NCBI GenBank assembly: GCA_002703245.1
Contig: NZTV01000011.1
Location: 1 to 41,703, forward strand
DNA length: 41,703 bases
Origin: Microbacterium sp.
Lineage (GTDB): Bacteria; Actinomycetota; Actinomycetes; Actinomycetales; Microbacteriaceae
Direction of reading: 5' to 3'
A program made the translations under genes and the position numbers. This document shows positions 24,046 to 31,553 of the stretch, in pieces. The first letter of the stretch is position 1. Every line of letters begins with the position of its first letter. The notes beneath the pieces are model-generated. The model was not told where the DNA came from and did no database searches. It worked only from the letters and a program-made list of their open reading frames with translations.

Positions 24046-25371
24046 TCACGGCAGGATGCGGGCGTCGAGGTCGTGCACGAGCGAGCCCTCCTCGGCGGTG
24101 AGCAGCCGTCCCTGCCGGACCACCGCGATCCCCCCGACGAAGACGTCGCGCGGCCGGCGCCCGGGAGAGGCCCAGAGCAGACCGGCGACGGGGTCGGCCA
24201 CCCCCGCGTCGGCGACGCCGGACACGTCCCACACGCACACGTCCGCGCGCGCCCCGCTGCGCAGGTGTCCGATATCCGACCGACCCAGACCCAGCGCGCC
24301 GCCTTCGGTGGCCATCCCGAGCGCGGTGCGCGCGGACAGGGGCGCCCCGACGAGTCCCGACACCTGCATCGCCAGGCGCGCATCCGCCAGCAGGTGTCCG
24401 GCGTCGTTCGACCCACCGCCGGAAGTACCGAGCCCGACGACGACCCCGGCGGCCTGCAGAGCCGCGACCGGTGCGACGCCCCACCCCATCGGCACATCGC
24501 ACCCGGGAGCGTGGGTGGCCGTGATCCCGGCGGCGGCCAGGCGCTCGATCTCGACCTCCGTGACGTCGCACAGGTGCGCGATCGTCACGCCCTCCTCGAG
24601 CCATCCCCACTCCTGGAGAAGATCGAGCGGGCGCCGGCCATAGCGGTCCAGGGCGATCTCGGTGTCGACCTGCTCGTTCGCCTGGGTGCGCCGGCGCAGC
24701 CCGTGCCGGGAGGCGACCTCACCGAGCCGCCGGAAGGTGTCTTCTCCGTCGGAGTGCACACCGGCGGGTCCGACCGCGATCTGCAGCGTCCCGTCCGGGC
24801 TCACTCCCCCGTCATGCGAGCTCCCGAGCAGCCGTTCGACAACCGCCTCGGCGCCCTCTGCCGCGACGATCGCGTCGTCGCGCGCCGTGCCCCGGACGAA
24901 CACGAGCCGCGCACCGAGCCCACGCGCCGCCTCGGCGACGGCTGCGGCGATGTCGGCGACCTCTCGCGCGGGGTCCGGCCCCGGGACGGGCCAGTTGAGC
25001 TGGTGGTCGGCCACGGTCGTCACGCCGGCCAGGAGGGACTCCGCGAGGCCCACCGCTGCCGTCCGCGCCGTCAGTGAAGCGTCGATGCCTACAGCGGCAT
25101 ATGCGGTGGCCATCGTCGGCAACCAGTCCCGCATCGGGACCCCGCGGGTGCCGGGCAGGGTGCGGAATCCCGACTGCAACAGGTGATGGTGCGCGTTCAC
25201 GAGGCCGGCCGTGACGACACACCCCGAGACGTCGACCTCCTCGACCGTGTCCGCCGCGGCGTCCGGATCCGTCGGCGGGTCGACGACGCGCCCGTCCTCG
25301 ATCCACACGTCGCCGGAGTGTTCGGAGCGTCCGTCGATGAGTACCCGTACGGCGCCGCGCAGTCTGAGCAT
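24046..25371 (-). CDS. 8-oxoguanine-deaminase-like amidohydrolase lacking two metal ligands
   Basis: The 441-residue protein aligns through its length with 8-oxoguanine/isoxanthopterin deaminases: GLVNAHHHLLQS (His61-His63), TTVADHQLNWP, EWGWLEEGVTIAH, GWGVAPV and GLGTSGGGSNDAGHLLADAR. Two metal-site positions differ. The strand-5 HTHLAET motif reads RTQANEQ, putting Gln230 at the His ligand. The strand-8 GLGVDGSASND reads GLGTSGGGSND, putting Ser317 at the catalytic/metal Asp. The HGIH motif after the central strand reads HLCD. The frame is intact and composition normal, so this is not simple decay. It may use a different chemistry or have lost deaminase activity. It lies just downstream of the aldehyde dehydrogenase on the same strand. 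Confidence 0.85.
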   Translation of the reverse strand: MLRLRGAVRVLIDGRSEHSGDVWIEDGRVVDPPTDPDAAADTVEEVDVSGCVVTAGLVNAHHHLLQSGFRTLPGTRGVPMRDWLPTMATAYAAVGIDASLTARTAAVGLAESLLAGVTTVADHQLNWPVPGPDPAREVADIAAAVAEAARGLGARLVFVRGTARDDAIVAAEGAEAVVERLLGSSHDGGVSPDGTLQIAVGPAGVHSDGEDTFRRLGEVASRHGLRRRTQANEQVDTEIALDRYGRRPLDLLQEWGWLEEGVTIAHLCDVTEVEIERLAAAGITATHAPGCDVPMGWGVAPVAALQAAGVVVGLGTSGGGSNDAGHLLADARLAMQVSGLVGAPLSARTALGMATEGGALGLGRSDIGHLRSGARADVCVWDVSGVADAGVADPVAGLLWASPGRRPRDVFVGGIAVVRQGRLLTAEEGSLVHDLDARILP

Positions 25372-25420
25372 GACCCGTTGATATCACGCGCACCGTTCCG
25401 CGATGTTTCGCGCCCGCGCG

Positions 25421-26890
25421 TCAGAAGGGATTCGGGGTCAGGGTGTACTTCGTCTGGAGGTACTCGTGGATGCCCTCGGCGCCGCCCTCGCGACCGAGGC
25501 CGGACATCTTCCACCCGCCGAACGGCGCCGCCGCGTTGGAGACGACGCCGACGTTCAAGCCCATCATCCCGGTCTCCAAACGCTCGATCATGCGCTGGCC
25601 GCGCGCGAGACTCTCGGTGAAGACGTAGGAGACCAGCCCGTACTCGGTGTCGTTGGCCAGCCGCACGGCTTCGTCCTCGTCGTCGAACGGGACGATCGCC
25701 AGGACCGGTCCGAAGATCTCCTCGCGCAGGATGTCGCTTCCCGCGGCGACATCGGTGACCACGGTGGGTGCGAAGAAGGTCCCCCGCCCGTCGACGGGCG
25801 CTCCGCCGGTGCGCACCTCGGCGCCGCGCCGCACCGCGTCGTCGACCAACGCCCGTGCCTTCTCGACGGCACGGTCGTCGATGAGGGGACCGATGGCCAC
25901 GCCGTCCTCCGTGCCGCGCCCGATGCGCAGTCCTTCGACGCGCTCGGTGACCCGACGCGCGAACTCCTCGGCCACCGATCGGTGCACGATGAAGCGGTTC
26001 GCCGCGGTGCAGGCCTGCCCGATGTTTCGGAACTTCGCGAGCATCGCCCCGTCCACGGCTTTGTCCAGGTCGGCGTCGTCGAACACCACGAACGGGGCGT
26101 TCCCCCCGAGTTCCATGGACGTGCGGAGCACGCCGTGCGCGGCCTGCTCGAGGAGCTTCTGTCCGACCGGGGTCGACCCCGTGAAGGACAGCTTGCGCAG
26201 GCGCGGGTCACGGATGATCGGTTCCGAGACCGCACCGCTGGTCGAGGTCGTGATGACGTTGACGACGCCGTCCGGGAGCCCCGCGTCCTGGAGCAGCTTG
26301 GCGAACAAGAGCGTCGTCAACGGCGTGAGCTCGGCGGGTTTGACGACCACGGTGCACCCGGCGGCCAGCGCCGGGGCGATCTTGCGCGTGGCCATCGCCA
26401 GCGGGAAGTTCCACGGGGTGATGAGAAAGCACGGGCCGACCGGATGCTGCGAGACGACCACGCGGCCGGTGCCCTCCGGATTGGCCCCGTACCGACCCGA
26501 CGCACGCACCGCCTCCTCGCTGAACCAGCGCAGGAACTCCCCGCCGTAGGCGACCTCCCCGCGGGCCTCGGCGAGCGGCTTGCCCATCTCGAGGGTCATC
26601 AGCAGCGCGAAGTCCTCCTTGCGCTCCTGGAGGAGGTCGAACGCGCGACGCAACAGTTCGCCACGCTCGCGGGCGGGGGTGCGCGACCACGACTCGAACG
26701 CCTCCACGGCGGCGTCCATCGCGGCGGAACCGTCGGAGACGGATGCGTCGGCGATGGTGAGCAGACGCTCTCCGGTGGCCGGGTCGAACACCGGGAGGGT
26801 CGCTCCTCCCTCTGCGGCCCGCCACTTTCCGCCGATGAACAGGCCGTCGGGGACATGGGCCAGCAGTGCGCTCTCTCGGTCCTGGGTCAT
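25421..26890 (-). CDS. NAD(P)+-dependent aldehyde dehydrogenase (GabD/succinate-semialdehyde type)
   Basis: The 489-residue enzyme has the full aldehyde dehydrogenase set: ITPWNFPLAMATRKIAPALA, KPAELTPLT, FTGSTPVGQ, SMELGGNAPFVVF with general-base Glu260, GQACTAANR with nucleophile Cys294, EEIFGPVLAIVPF and PFGGWKMSGLGREGG. The C-terminal EYLQTKY is typical of GabD-like members. It oxidises a short semialdehyde to the acid. GGAGGAGG precedes the ATG. It lies upstream of the unusual amidohydrolase with 49 bases between, so the two may be one operon and the aldehyde may be a downstream product of the catabolic region. It is divergent from the SIMPL gene. Confidence 0.92.
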   Translation of the reverse strand: MTQDRESALLAHVPDGLFIGGKWRAAEGGATLPVFDPATGERLLTIADASVSDGSAAMDAAVEAFESWSRTPARERGELLRRAFDLLQERKEDFALLMTLEMGKPLAEARGEVAYGGEFLRWFSEEAVRASGRYGANPEGTGRVVVSQHPVGPCFLITPWNFPLAMATRKIAPALAAGCTVVVKPAELTPLTTLLFAKLLQDAGLPDGVVNVITTSTSGAVSEPIIRDPRLRKLSFTGSTPVGQKLLEQAAHGVLRTSMELGGNAPFVVFDDADLDKAVDGAMLAKFRNIGQACTAANRFIVHRSVAEEFARRVTERVEGLRIGRGTEDGVAIGPLIDDRAVEKARALVDDAVRRGAEVRTGGAPVDGRGTFFAPTVVTDVAAGSDILREEIFGPVLAIVPFDDEDEAVRLANDTEYGLVSYVFTESLARGQRMIERLETGMMGLNVGVVSNAAAPFGGWKMSGLGREGGAEGIHEYLQTKYTLTPNPF

Positions 26891-27053
26891 CGTCGGTCCT
26901 CCTCCATCGGGGTGCGGTCCCGCCCATTGTGCCCCGCCGCTGCGTACGCGGCGCTATCCATGGTGTACAGCCGTGAGCGCGCACCGGCCCGCGCGGCGAT
27001 CCCCCTTCGCAGTCCGTGCGTGGCGTCCCCCGCCTCGACGTGGTTGCATGATG

Positions 27054-27071
27054 CGAGGCGGCGCCGCCTCG
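27054..27071. promoter_or_regulatory. Perfect 18-bp palindrome upstream of the SIMPL operon
   Basis: CGAGGCGGCGCCGCCTCG is its own reverse complement. It lies 25 bases before the ATG at 27096, just ahead of the GGGGAGG ribosome site (27084-27090), in the divergent gap with the aldehyde dehydrogenase gene. It could be an operator. Its GC-only make-up makes chance occurrence easier here. Confidence 0.35.
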
Positions 27072-27095
27072 AACGCGCCGTCCGGGGAGGCACAT

Positions 27096-27713
27096 ATGAC
27101 CGTCATCACCACCGTCGGCTCCGCCGAGCGGCACCTTCCGGCAGAACGCGCCACGCTGGTCGCGCGGGTGTCGGTCTCCCATACCGACCGCGCAACCGCC
27201 ATCGCCGAGGGGACGGCGTTGCACAACCGTCTCGCCGAACGGGCCGGCGAACTGCACGCCTCCGGAGACGCCACCTGGCACCACGCCTCGACCCTGTCGA
27301 CCGGTGTCCGCCAATGGGTGGACCACGACGGGACGACCCATCGCGAGCACGTGACCTCCAGCTCGGTGCAGGTGAAGCTGTCGAACCTGAACCGCGTCGC
27401 CGACACCGTCGAACAGCTCAGCGCGATGGGTGCCACGGTGCAGACCTCGTGGAGCCTCACCGAGGCGACCCGCACACGCGTGACCCGCGAGATCCGCGCC
27501 GCAGCCGTGAGCGCCGCGCGGCAGGAAGCCGATGACTTCGCCTCGGCCCTCGGCACGACGATCGCCCGTGTGGCGACCCTCCGCTCCGGAGACGCCGGCG
27601 CCGCACCGATGGCTCTGCGCAGCGCCGCGCCGGCCTCGCACGAGAGCGCCGAGGTCTCCATCCCCGACCTCGCTGTGCGCGTCGAAGTCACCGCCGAATT
27701 CGAGACCTCGTGA
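27096..27713 (+). CDS. SIMPL-domain (DUF541) protein
   Basis: GGGGAGG 5 nt upstream selects the ATG at 27096, giving 205 residues. The sequence follows the SIMPL pattern: an early GSAERHLPAERATLVARVSV strand, a central SSSVQVKLSNLNRVADTVEQ, and a Gln-Thr-Ser-Trp strand before a long Ala/Arg-rich helix (EIRAAAVSAARQEADDFASA) ending in a beta-rich VRVEVTAEFE. Many SIMPL proteins are exported, but this one has no signal peptide and should be cytoplasmic. The function of the family is not settled. Its stop overlaps the thioesterase start, making it first in a three-gene operon. Confidence 0.8.
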   Translation: MTVITTVGSAERHLPAERATLVARVSVSHTDRATAIAEGTALHNRLAERAGELHASGDATWHHASTLSTGVRQWVDHDGTTHREHVTSSSVQVKLSNLNRVADTVEQLSAMGATVQTSWSLTEATRTRVTREIRAAAVSAARQEADDFASALGTTIARVATLRSGDAGAAPMALRSAAPASHESAEVSIPDLAVRVEVTAEFETS

Positions 27714-28129
27714 AGTCCGAGGGCGACAAGCACGCGAGCGAGCACTCCCGGCGGATCGCGGCCCAGGACCGGGTGGTGGCCGCACTCGGCATCCGGGTCG
27801 AACGTGCCGAGCCCGGATATGCCGTCGCACGCATGCGGGTTCGCCCCGATATGGTCAACGGCGTGGGCGTCACCCACGGCGGGATGATCTTCACGCTCGC
27901 GGACACGGCCATCGCAATGGCGAGCAACGACTCGGCGGCGTCGTCGCTGGTCGCCGGCGCGGACGTCGCCTTCCTCAGCCCCTCACACGAGGGCGACGAG
28001 CTGGTCGCCGTCGCCGAACGGCGCACGCTCGCCGGTCGCACCGGCCTCTACGACGCGCGGGTCGAGACCGCGGGCCGTGTGGTCGCCGAGGTCCGCGGGC
28101 GCGTGCGGATGCCACGGGAGACACGGTGA
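27710..28129 (+). CDS. PaaI-type hotdog thioesterase
   Basis: The 139-residue single hotdog domain has the PaaI signature: MVNGVGVTHGGMIFTLADTA with HGG and the active-site Asp, followed by ADVAFLSPSHEGDELVAVAE and a terminal VVAEVRGRVRM. Such enzymes hydrolyse acyl- or (hydroxy)phenylacetyl-CoA thioesters; PaaI is linked to phenylacetate degradation, but no other paa gene is here. The GTG at 27710 overlaps the SIMPL stop by GTGA, and its own stop overlaps the next GTG in the same way. Confidence 0.87.
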   Translation: MKSEGDKHASEHSRRIAAQDRVVAALGIRVERAEPGYAVARMRVRPDMVNGVGVTHGGMIFTLADTAIAMASNDSAASSLVAGADVAFLSPSHEGDELVAVAERRTLAGRTGLYDARVETAGRVVAEVRGRVRMPRETR

Positions 28130-28749
28130 GCACGCGGACCCGCCCCACGTGGGAGAGCTACCGGGCATCCATCGGGGACCGATCATCCATGTTCGCCGCC
28201 CTGCATGAGCGCTGGGACATCGACCGCGCCCTGTACGCCGGGTCGTACGTGGACCTGTCGCCGTCCACGTCGATCCGCTCGGTGGATTACGTCGATCTCG
28301 ACGTGCGGGCACGACGCACTTTCGCCGACCCGGAGCGGATCCGCGCCGAGCTGGAGGCGCACGATCCGCATCGACCCGACGCGGAGGTCCGGTTCCACCA
28401 TGCCGACTACCGTGACCCGTTGGACATCGACGACGGCTCGGTCGACCTCGTGATCTCCCTCTACGCCGGGCTCGTCTCCGACCACTGCCGCCGCTATCTA
28501 CGACCGGGCGGCCTGCTCCTGGCGAACACCAGTCACGGGGACGCGTCCGTCGTCGCGCTCGACCCCACCTACGACCTCGTCGGCGTGTTCACTCAGCGCG
28601 ACGGCGACTATCGGCTGGTCACCCGGGCTATGGAGGGCTTCCTCGTCCCGAAGGCGACGACGCCGCCCGACGCTGAGGCGATCCGGGCTTCCGGCAGAGG
28701 CATCGCGTATACGCGGACCGCCTTCGCGTACGTCTTCCGCGCCCGATGA
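28126..28749 (+). CDS. Methyltransferase-like protein with degenerate SAM motif
   Basis: The GTG at 28126 overlaps the thioesterase stop, giving 207 residues. The C-terminal half resembles class I SAM methyltransferases: DDGSVDLVISLYAGLVSDHC and RRYLRPGGLLLANTSHGD correspond to motifs IV and VI around strands 4 and 5. The glycine-rich motif I is not canonical; the equivalent place reads YAGSYVDLSPS without the G-x-G-x-G turn. Binding of SAM is therefore uncertain. The N-terminus (RPTWESYRASIGDRSSMFAA) resembles nothing I can name. It is last in the SIMPL-thioesterase unit and is followed by a hairpin. Confidence 0.7.
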   Translation: MSTRTRPTWESYRASIGDRSSMFAALHERWDIDRALYAGSYVDLSPSTSIRSVDYVDLDVRARRTFADPERIRAELEAHDPHRPDAEVRFHHADYRDPLDIDDGSVDLVISLYAGLVSDHCRRYLRPGGLLLANTSHGDASVVALDPTYDLVGVFTQRDGDYRLVTRAMEGFLVPKATTPPDAEAIRASGRGIAYTRTAFAYVFRAR

Positions 28750-28752
28750 GAA

Positions 28753-28768
28753 GGCCCCACCCGGGGCC
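28753..28768. terminator. Terminator-like hairpin between convergent genes
   Basis: GGCCCC (28753-28758) pairs with GGGGCC (28763-28768) around ACCC. It fills most of the 25-base gap between the stop codons of two convergent genes. No U-tract. Confidence 0.5.
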
Positions 28769-28774
28769 AGATGA

Positions 28775-29074
28775 TCAGTAGGTCTCCGAAACCAATCGCA
28801 CGTTGTACTCGGCGACCCGCTGCGGCACCCCCGCGAACGCCTCGGCGCGCGCATCCGAGGCGAGGTAGACCTGCTCACGTGCGGAGAAGGCCGCCGCGTC
28901 TCCCTCTGCACTCACCGCCCAGACGAACTCGTTCGTCTCCCGGATGCCGTACGCGAACTCGATGGTGAACCCCGCCGCGCGACGCACCTTGGGCATCCAC
29001 GTGGTGAACCAGTCGACGAAGGCGTCGTACTCCCCGTCGACGAGCGTGTACCGGCGAAGCTGAACAGTCCTCAT
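28775..29074 (-). CDS. NIPSNAP-family protein
   Basis: The ATG at 29074 gives 99 residues; the open frame beyond it lacks a supported start. The protein is a single ferredoxin-like alpha/beta barrel with the NIPSNAP pattern: RRYTLVDGEYDAFVDWFTTW, then RRAAGFTIEFAYGIRETNEF and VWAVSAEGDAAAF, ending in a short helix-strand. Bacterial members are often small partners of oxidative or catabolic genes and their role is not established. AGGA 7 nt before the ATG is a modest ribosome site. It is divergent from the transglutaminase-like gene. Confidence 0.78.
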   Translation of the reverse strand: MRTVQLRRYTLVDGEYDAFVDWFTTWMPKVRRAAGFTIEFAYGIRETNEFVWAVSAEGDAAAFSAREQVYLASDARAEAFAGVPQRVAEYNVRLVSETY

Positions 29075-29176
29075 GGCTACATCCTGCCCCGTCGCCACGT
29101 CGGTCCGCTCGACCGACCCGCAGGGGCCAATGTCAACCCTCCGCACGAAGTCGGTCGGTTCGGCCACACTCGTTCC

Positions 29177-29971
29177 ATGCAGAGAGATGTCTCCGCCCAC
29201 CTCGCCTTCGACGTCACCGGACCAGCCGACATGGTCTTCGCGATCGCCGTCTCGCGCCACCACACCCCCGACGAGACTCTGTCGGTCACCCTCGACGGCG
29301 AACCGGTCACGGTCGACGAGCTGCCGGATGCGCACGGCACGCGGCTGCACCGGGTCCGGTGCGGCAGTGGCCGACTCGAGCTGGCGTACACCGCGACGGT
29401 CACCGGTGCGGGCGACCCTGACGTCGCGACCGACACGGACCTGGTGACCTACCTGCGCCCGAGCCGGTACGCCGAATCCGATGCCCTGGCCCCCACCGCC
29501 CTCGCCGAGTTCGCCGGACTGGGTCGGGGCGCGGCGCTGTTGACGGCGGTGTCCTCGTGGGTCGGTACCCGCCTGGCCTACGAGCCGGGCTCGAGCCTGC
29601 CGACGGACGGCGCGGTGCGCACCCTCCTGAGCCGTCGCGGGGTGTGCCGCGACTATGCACACACCTGTGTCGCGCTGCTGCGCGCGCTGGGCGTGCCCGC
29701 GCGCCTGGTCGCCGTGTATGCGCCGGGCCTGGATCCGATGGACTTCCACGCCGTCGCGGAGGCGTGGGTCGAAGGCGCCTGGCACGTCGTGGACGCCACC
29801 ACACTGGCACCCCGGTCGACGTTGCTGCGCATCGCGACCGGCCGCGACGCGGCCGACACCGCGTTCCTCACCGTCACCCGCGGGGGCGCGGCGCTGGCCT
29901 CGATGAACGTGACCGCCACAGCCGACGGCCTGCCCGACGACGACCTCGACCGGCTCGTGTCCCTGACCTGA
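29177..29971 (+). CDS. Transglutaminase-like cysteine peptidase-fold protein
   Basis: The 264-residue protein has a beta-rich N-terminal domain (1-120) and a C-terminal transglutaminase core. The triad is visible: Cys157 in RRGVCRDYAHTC, His191 in DFHAVAEAWV and Asp206 in HVVDATTLAP. LAYEPGSSLPTDGAVRTLL before the Cys is the usual lead-in. No signal peptide is seen, so it is probably cytoplasmic and acts as an amidase/peptidase or cross-linker of unknown substrate. No Shine-Dalgarno precedes the ATG; CACACT ends 6 nt before it, a weak leaderless-type -10. Confidence 0.87.
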   Translation: MQRDVSAHLAFDVTGPADMVFAIAVSRHHTPDETLSVTLDGEPVTVDELPDAHGTRLHRVRCGSGRLELAYTATVTGAGDPDVATDTDLVTYLRPSRYAESDALAPTALAEFAGLGRGAALLTAVSSWVGTRLAYEPGSSLPTDGAVRTLLSRRGVCRDYAHTCVALLRALGVPARLVAVYAPGLDPMDFHAVAEAWVEGAWHVVDATTLAPRSTLLRIATGRDAADTAFLTVTRGGAALASMNVTATADGLPDDDLDRLVSLT

Positions 29972-30024
29972 CGACGCGCTGCGCCGACGTGCATATCGGG
30001 CGTTCGACATGCCAGGCTGGTGTC

Positions 30025-30480
30025 ATGAAGACCTGGGTCGTGCGCCTTTTCACGCTGTGGGCGTTCAACGTCATCGTGCTGCTCGTCATCGCCCTGGTGA
30101 TGGACCAGGTCGTCGCGGTCGGTTGGAGCGCCCCCTGGGCGGCGCTCCTGCTCACGGCGGCGACCGTGTGGTTGCGGCCGGTCATGCGACGGTTCTTTCA
30201 GAAGCGCGCGGCGGGGTCGGTCCACAAGCGCACCAAGGTCGGTGAGAAGGTCCTCCAGCTGGGCATCGTCCTGCTGGTCGCGCTGATCGTCTGGGTCGCG
30301 GTCGTCCTGCTGTCGGGCGTGAACACCAGCGGGTGGATCTCGTGGTGGGTCTTCCCGCCGGTCATCCTGGCGGTCGCGTGGGCGATCTGGGACGCCATCG
30401 CCGCTCGCGTGGAGGCCAAGGGCCAGGAGCTCTACGTCAAGGCCCTCGGCGGCCCCGCGTCGCCCGACGCCAAGCCCTGA
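30025..30480 (+). CDS. Integral membrane protein of unknown function
   Basis: The ATG at 30025 gives 151 residues with about four hydrophobic segments: near 9-27 (TLWAFNVIVLLVIALVMDQ), 34-50 (WSAPWAALLLTAATVWL), 76-97 (LGIVLLVALIVWVAVVLLSG) and 103-125 (WISWWVFPPVILAVAWAIWD). A strongly basic loop between segments 2 and 3 (RPVMRRFFQKRAAGSVHKRT) and a hydrophilic C-terminus should be cytoplasmic. I do not recognise the family. There is no Shine-Dalgarno; CAGGCT ends 6 nt before the ATG. It converges on folD. Confidence 0.75.
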   Translation: MKTWVVRLFTLWAFNVIVLLVIALVMDQVVAVGWSAPWAALLLTAATVWLRPVMRRFFQKRAAGSVHKRTKVGEKVLQLGIVLLVALIVWVAVVLLSGVNTSGWISWWVFPPVILAVAWAIWDAIAARVEAKGQELYVKALGGPASPDAKP

Positions 30481-30488
30481 ACATTCGT

Positions 30489-30540
30489 CGCGGAACCACC
30501 CGCATCCACCGAGACCTCGGCGCCGGAACGGGTGGACGCG
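30489..30540. terminator. Bidirectional terminator-like stem-loop before the folD stop
   Basis: CGCG (30489-30492) with CGCG (30537-30540) and CCACCCG (30496-30502) with CGGGTGG (30529-30535) build a long stem; CCGA/TCGG (30509-30520) forms the tip. It lies between the convergent membrane-protein and folD genes. Confidence 0.5.
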
Positions 30541-30577
30541 GTGAAACGGGGCGGATTCGGCCTGGCGAGCGTAAGAG

Positions 30578-31459
30578 TCAGGCCAGCGAACGCTCGGCGG
30601 CCTCGACGACGTTGGTCATGAGGAGCGCGACGGTCATCGGCCCCACTCCCCCGGGATTGGGCGAGAGGTATCCGGCGACCTCGGCCACATCGGGATGCAC
30701 GTCGCCGAAGACGATGCTCTTCCCGGTGTCGGGGTCGGTCTCTCGGGTCACACCGACGTCGAGCACGGCGGCGCCGGGCTTGACGTCTTCGGCCCGCACC
30801 ATGTGCGCGACCCCGGCGGCCGCCACGATCACGTCCGCCTGCCTCAGGTGATGCGCCAGGTCGACGGTGCCCGTGTGGGTGAGGGTCACGGTCGCATTGA
30901 TCTCGCGACGGGTCAGCAGCAGCCCGATCGAGCGCCCGATGGTCACGCCGCGGCCGACGACCACGACGTCTTTGCCGTTCAGGTCGTAGCCGTTCCGCTG
31001 CAGCAGCTCGATGACACCGCGGGGGGTGCATGGGAGCGGCGTCGTGATCGGCGCGTTCACGTTCAGCACGAGTCGACCGAGGTTGACGGGGTGCAGACCG
31101 TCGGCGTCCTTGGCCGGATCGATCCGTTCGAGCACGGCGTCGGTGTCGATGTGTGCGGGCAGCGGCAGCTGCACGATGTAGCCGTGGCAGGCCGGGTCGG
31201 CGTTGAGCTCGTCGATCAGCGCCTCGACGTCGGCCTGTGTGGCATCGGCGGGCAGTTCACGCTGGATGGAGTTCATCCCGATCGCTTCGCTCGCGCGGTG
31301 CTTCATGCCGACGTACAGCTGCGACGCCGGGTCGGCTCCGACGAGCACCGTGGCGATTCCGGGCACGACGCCCTTCTCGGCGAGCGTGGCCACCCGGGCC
31401 CGCAGTTCGTCCTTGATGGCCGCGGATGCGGCCTTTCCGTCCAGCTTCTGCGCGGTCAT
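30578..31459 (-). CDS. folD: Methylene-THF dehydrogenase / methenyl-THF cyclohydrolase FolD
   Basis: From the ATG at 31459 (AAGGAG just upstream) the protein has 293 residues. It interconverts 5,10-methylene-, 5,10-methenyl- and 10-formyl-THF in the cytoplasm with NADP+. Signatures are [14 protein letters not shown] with the catalytic Lys, [39 protein letters not shown], and [14 protein letters not shown] for the nucleotide. [18 protein letters not shown] closes the protein. It lies 94 bases after glyA on the same strand, beyond an intercistronic hairpin, and is probably cotranscribed with it under the ZTP riboswitch. Confidence 0.96.
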   Translation of the reverse strand: MTAQKLDGKAASAAIKDELRARVATLAEKGVVPGIATVLVGADPASQLYVGMKHRASEAIGMNSIQRELPADATQADVEALIDELNADPACHGYIVQLPLPAHIDTDAVLERIDPAKDADGLHPVNLGRLVLNVNAPITTPLPCTPRGVIELLQRNGYDLNGKDVVVVGRGVTIGRSIGLLLTRREINATVTLTHTGTVDLAHHLRQADVIVAAAGVAHMVRAEDVKPGAAVLDVGVTRETDPDTGKSIVFGDVHPDVAEVAGYLSPNPGGVGPMTVALLMTNVVEAAERSLA

Positions 31460-31494
31460 GGCGCTCCTTGTCGGATCGAGGAACACCTCCGGCG

Positions 31495-31525
31495 CCGAGA
31501 CATCGCGCGTCGCGAGGTGTCTCGG
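31495..31525 (-). other. Strong intercistronic hairpin between glyA and folD
   Basis: CCGAGACA (31495-31502) pairs with TGTCTCGG (31518-31525), and TCGCG (31503-31507) with CGCGA (31511-31515) around a CGT loop; only GG is unpaired. GGC and GCC outside extend it. No U-tract follows in the direction of transcription. It may attenuate folD relative to glyA or protect processed mRNA. Confidence 0.6.
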
Positions 31526-31553
31526 GCCGGAAGTGGTGTGTCGGATGGGGGGA

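Noticed and set aside
27710..28129. Part of a phenylacetate degradation cluster
   Set aside because: Only the PaaI-type thioesterase is present; no phenylacetyl-CoA ligase, epoxidase or other paa gene is near.
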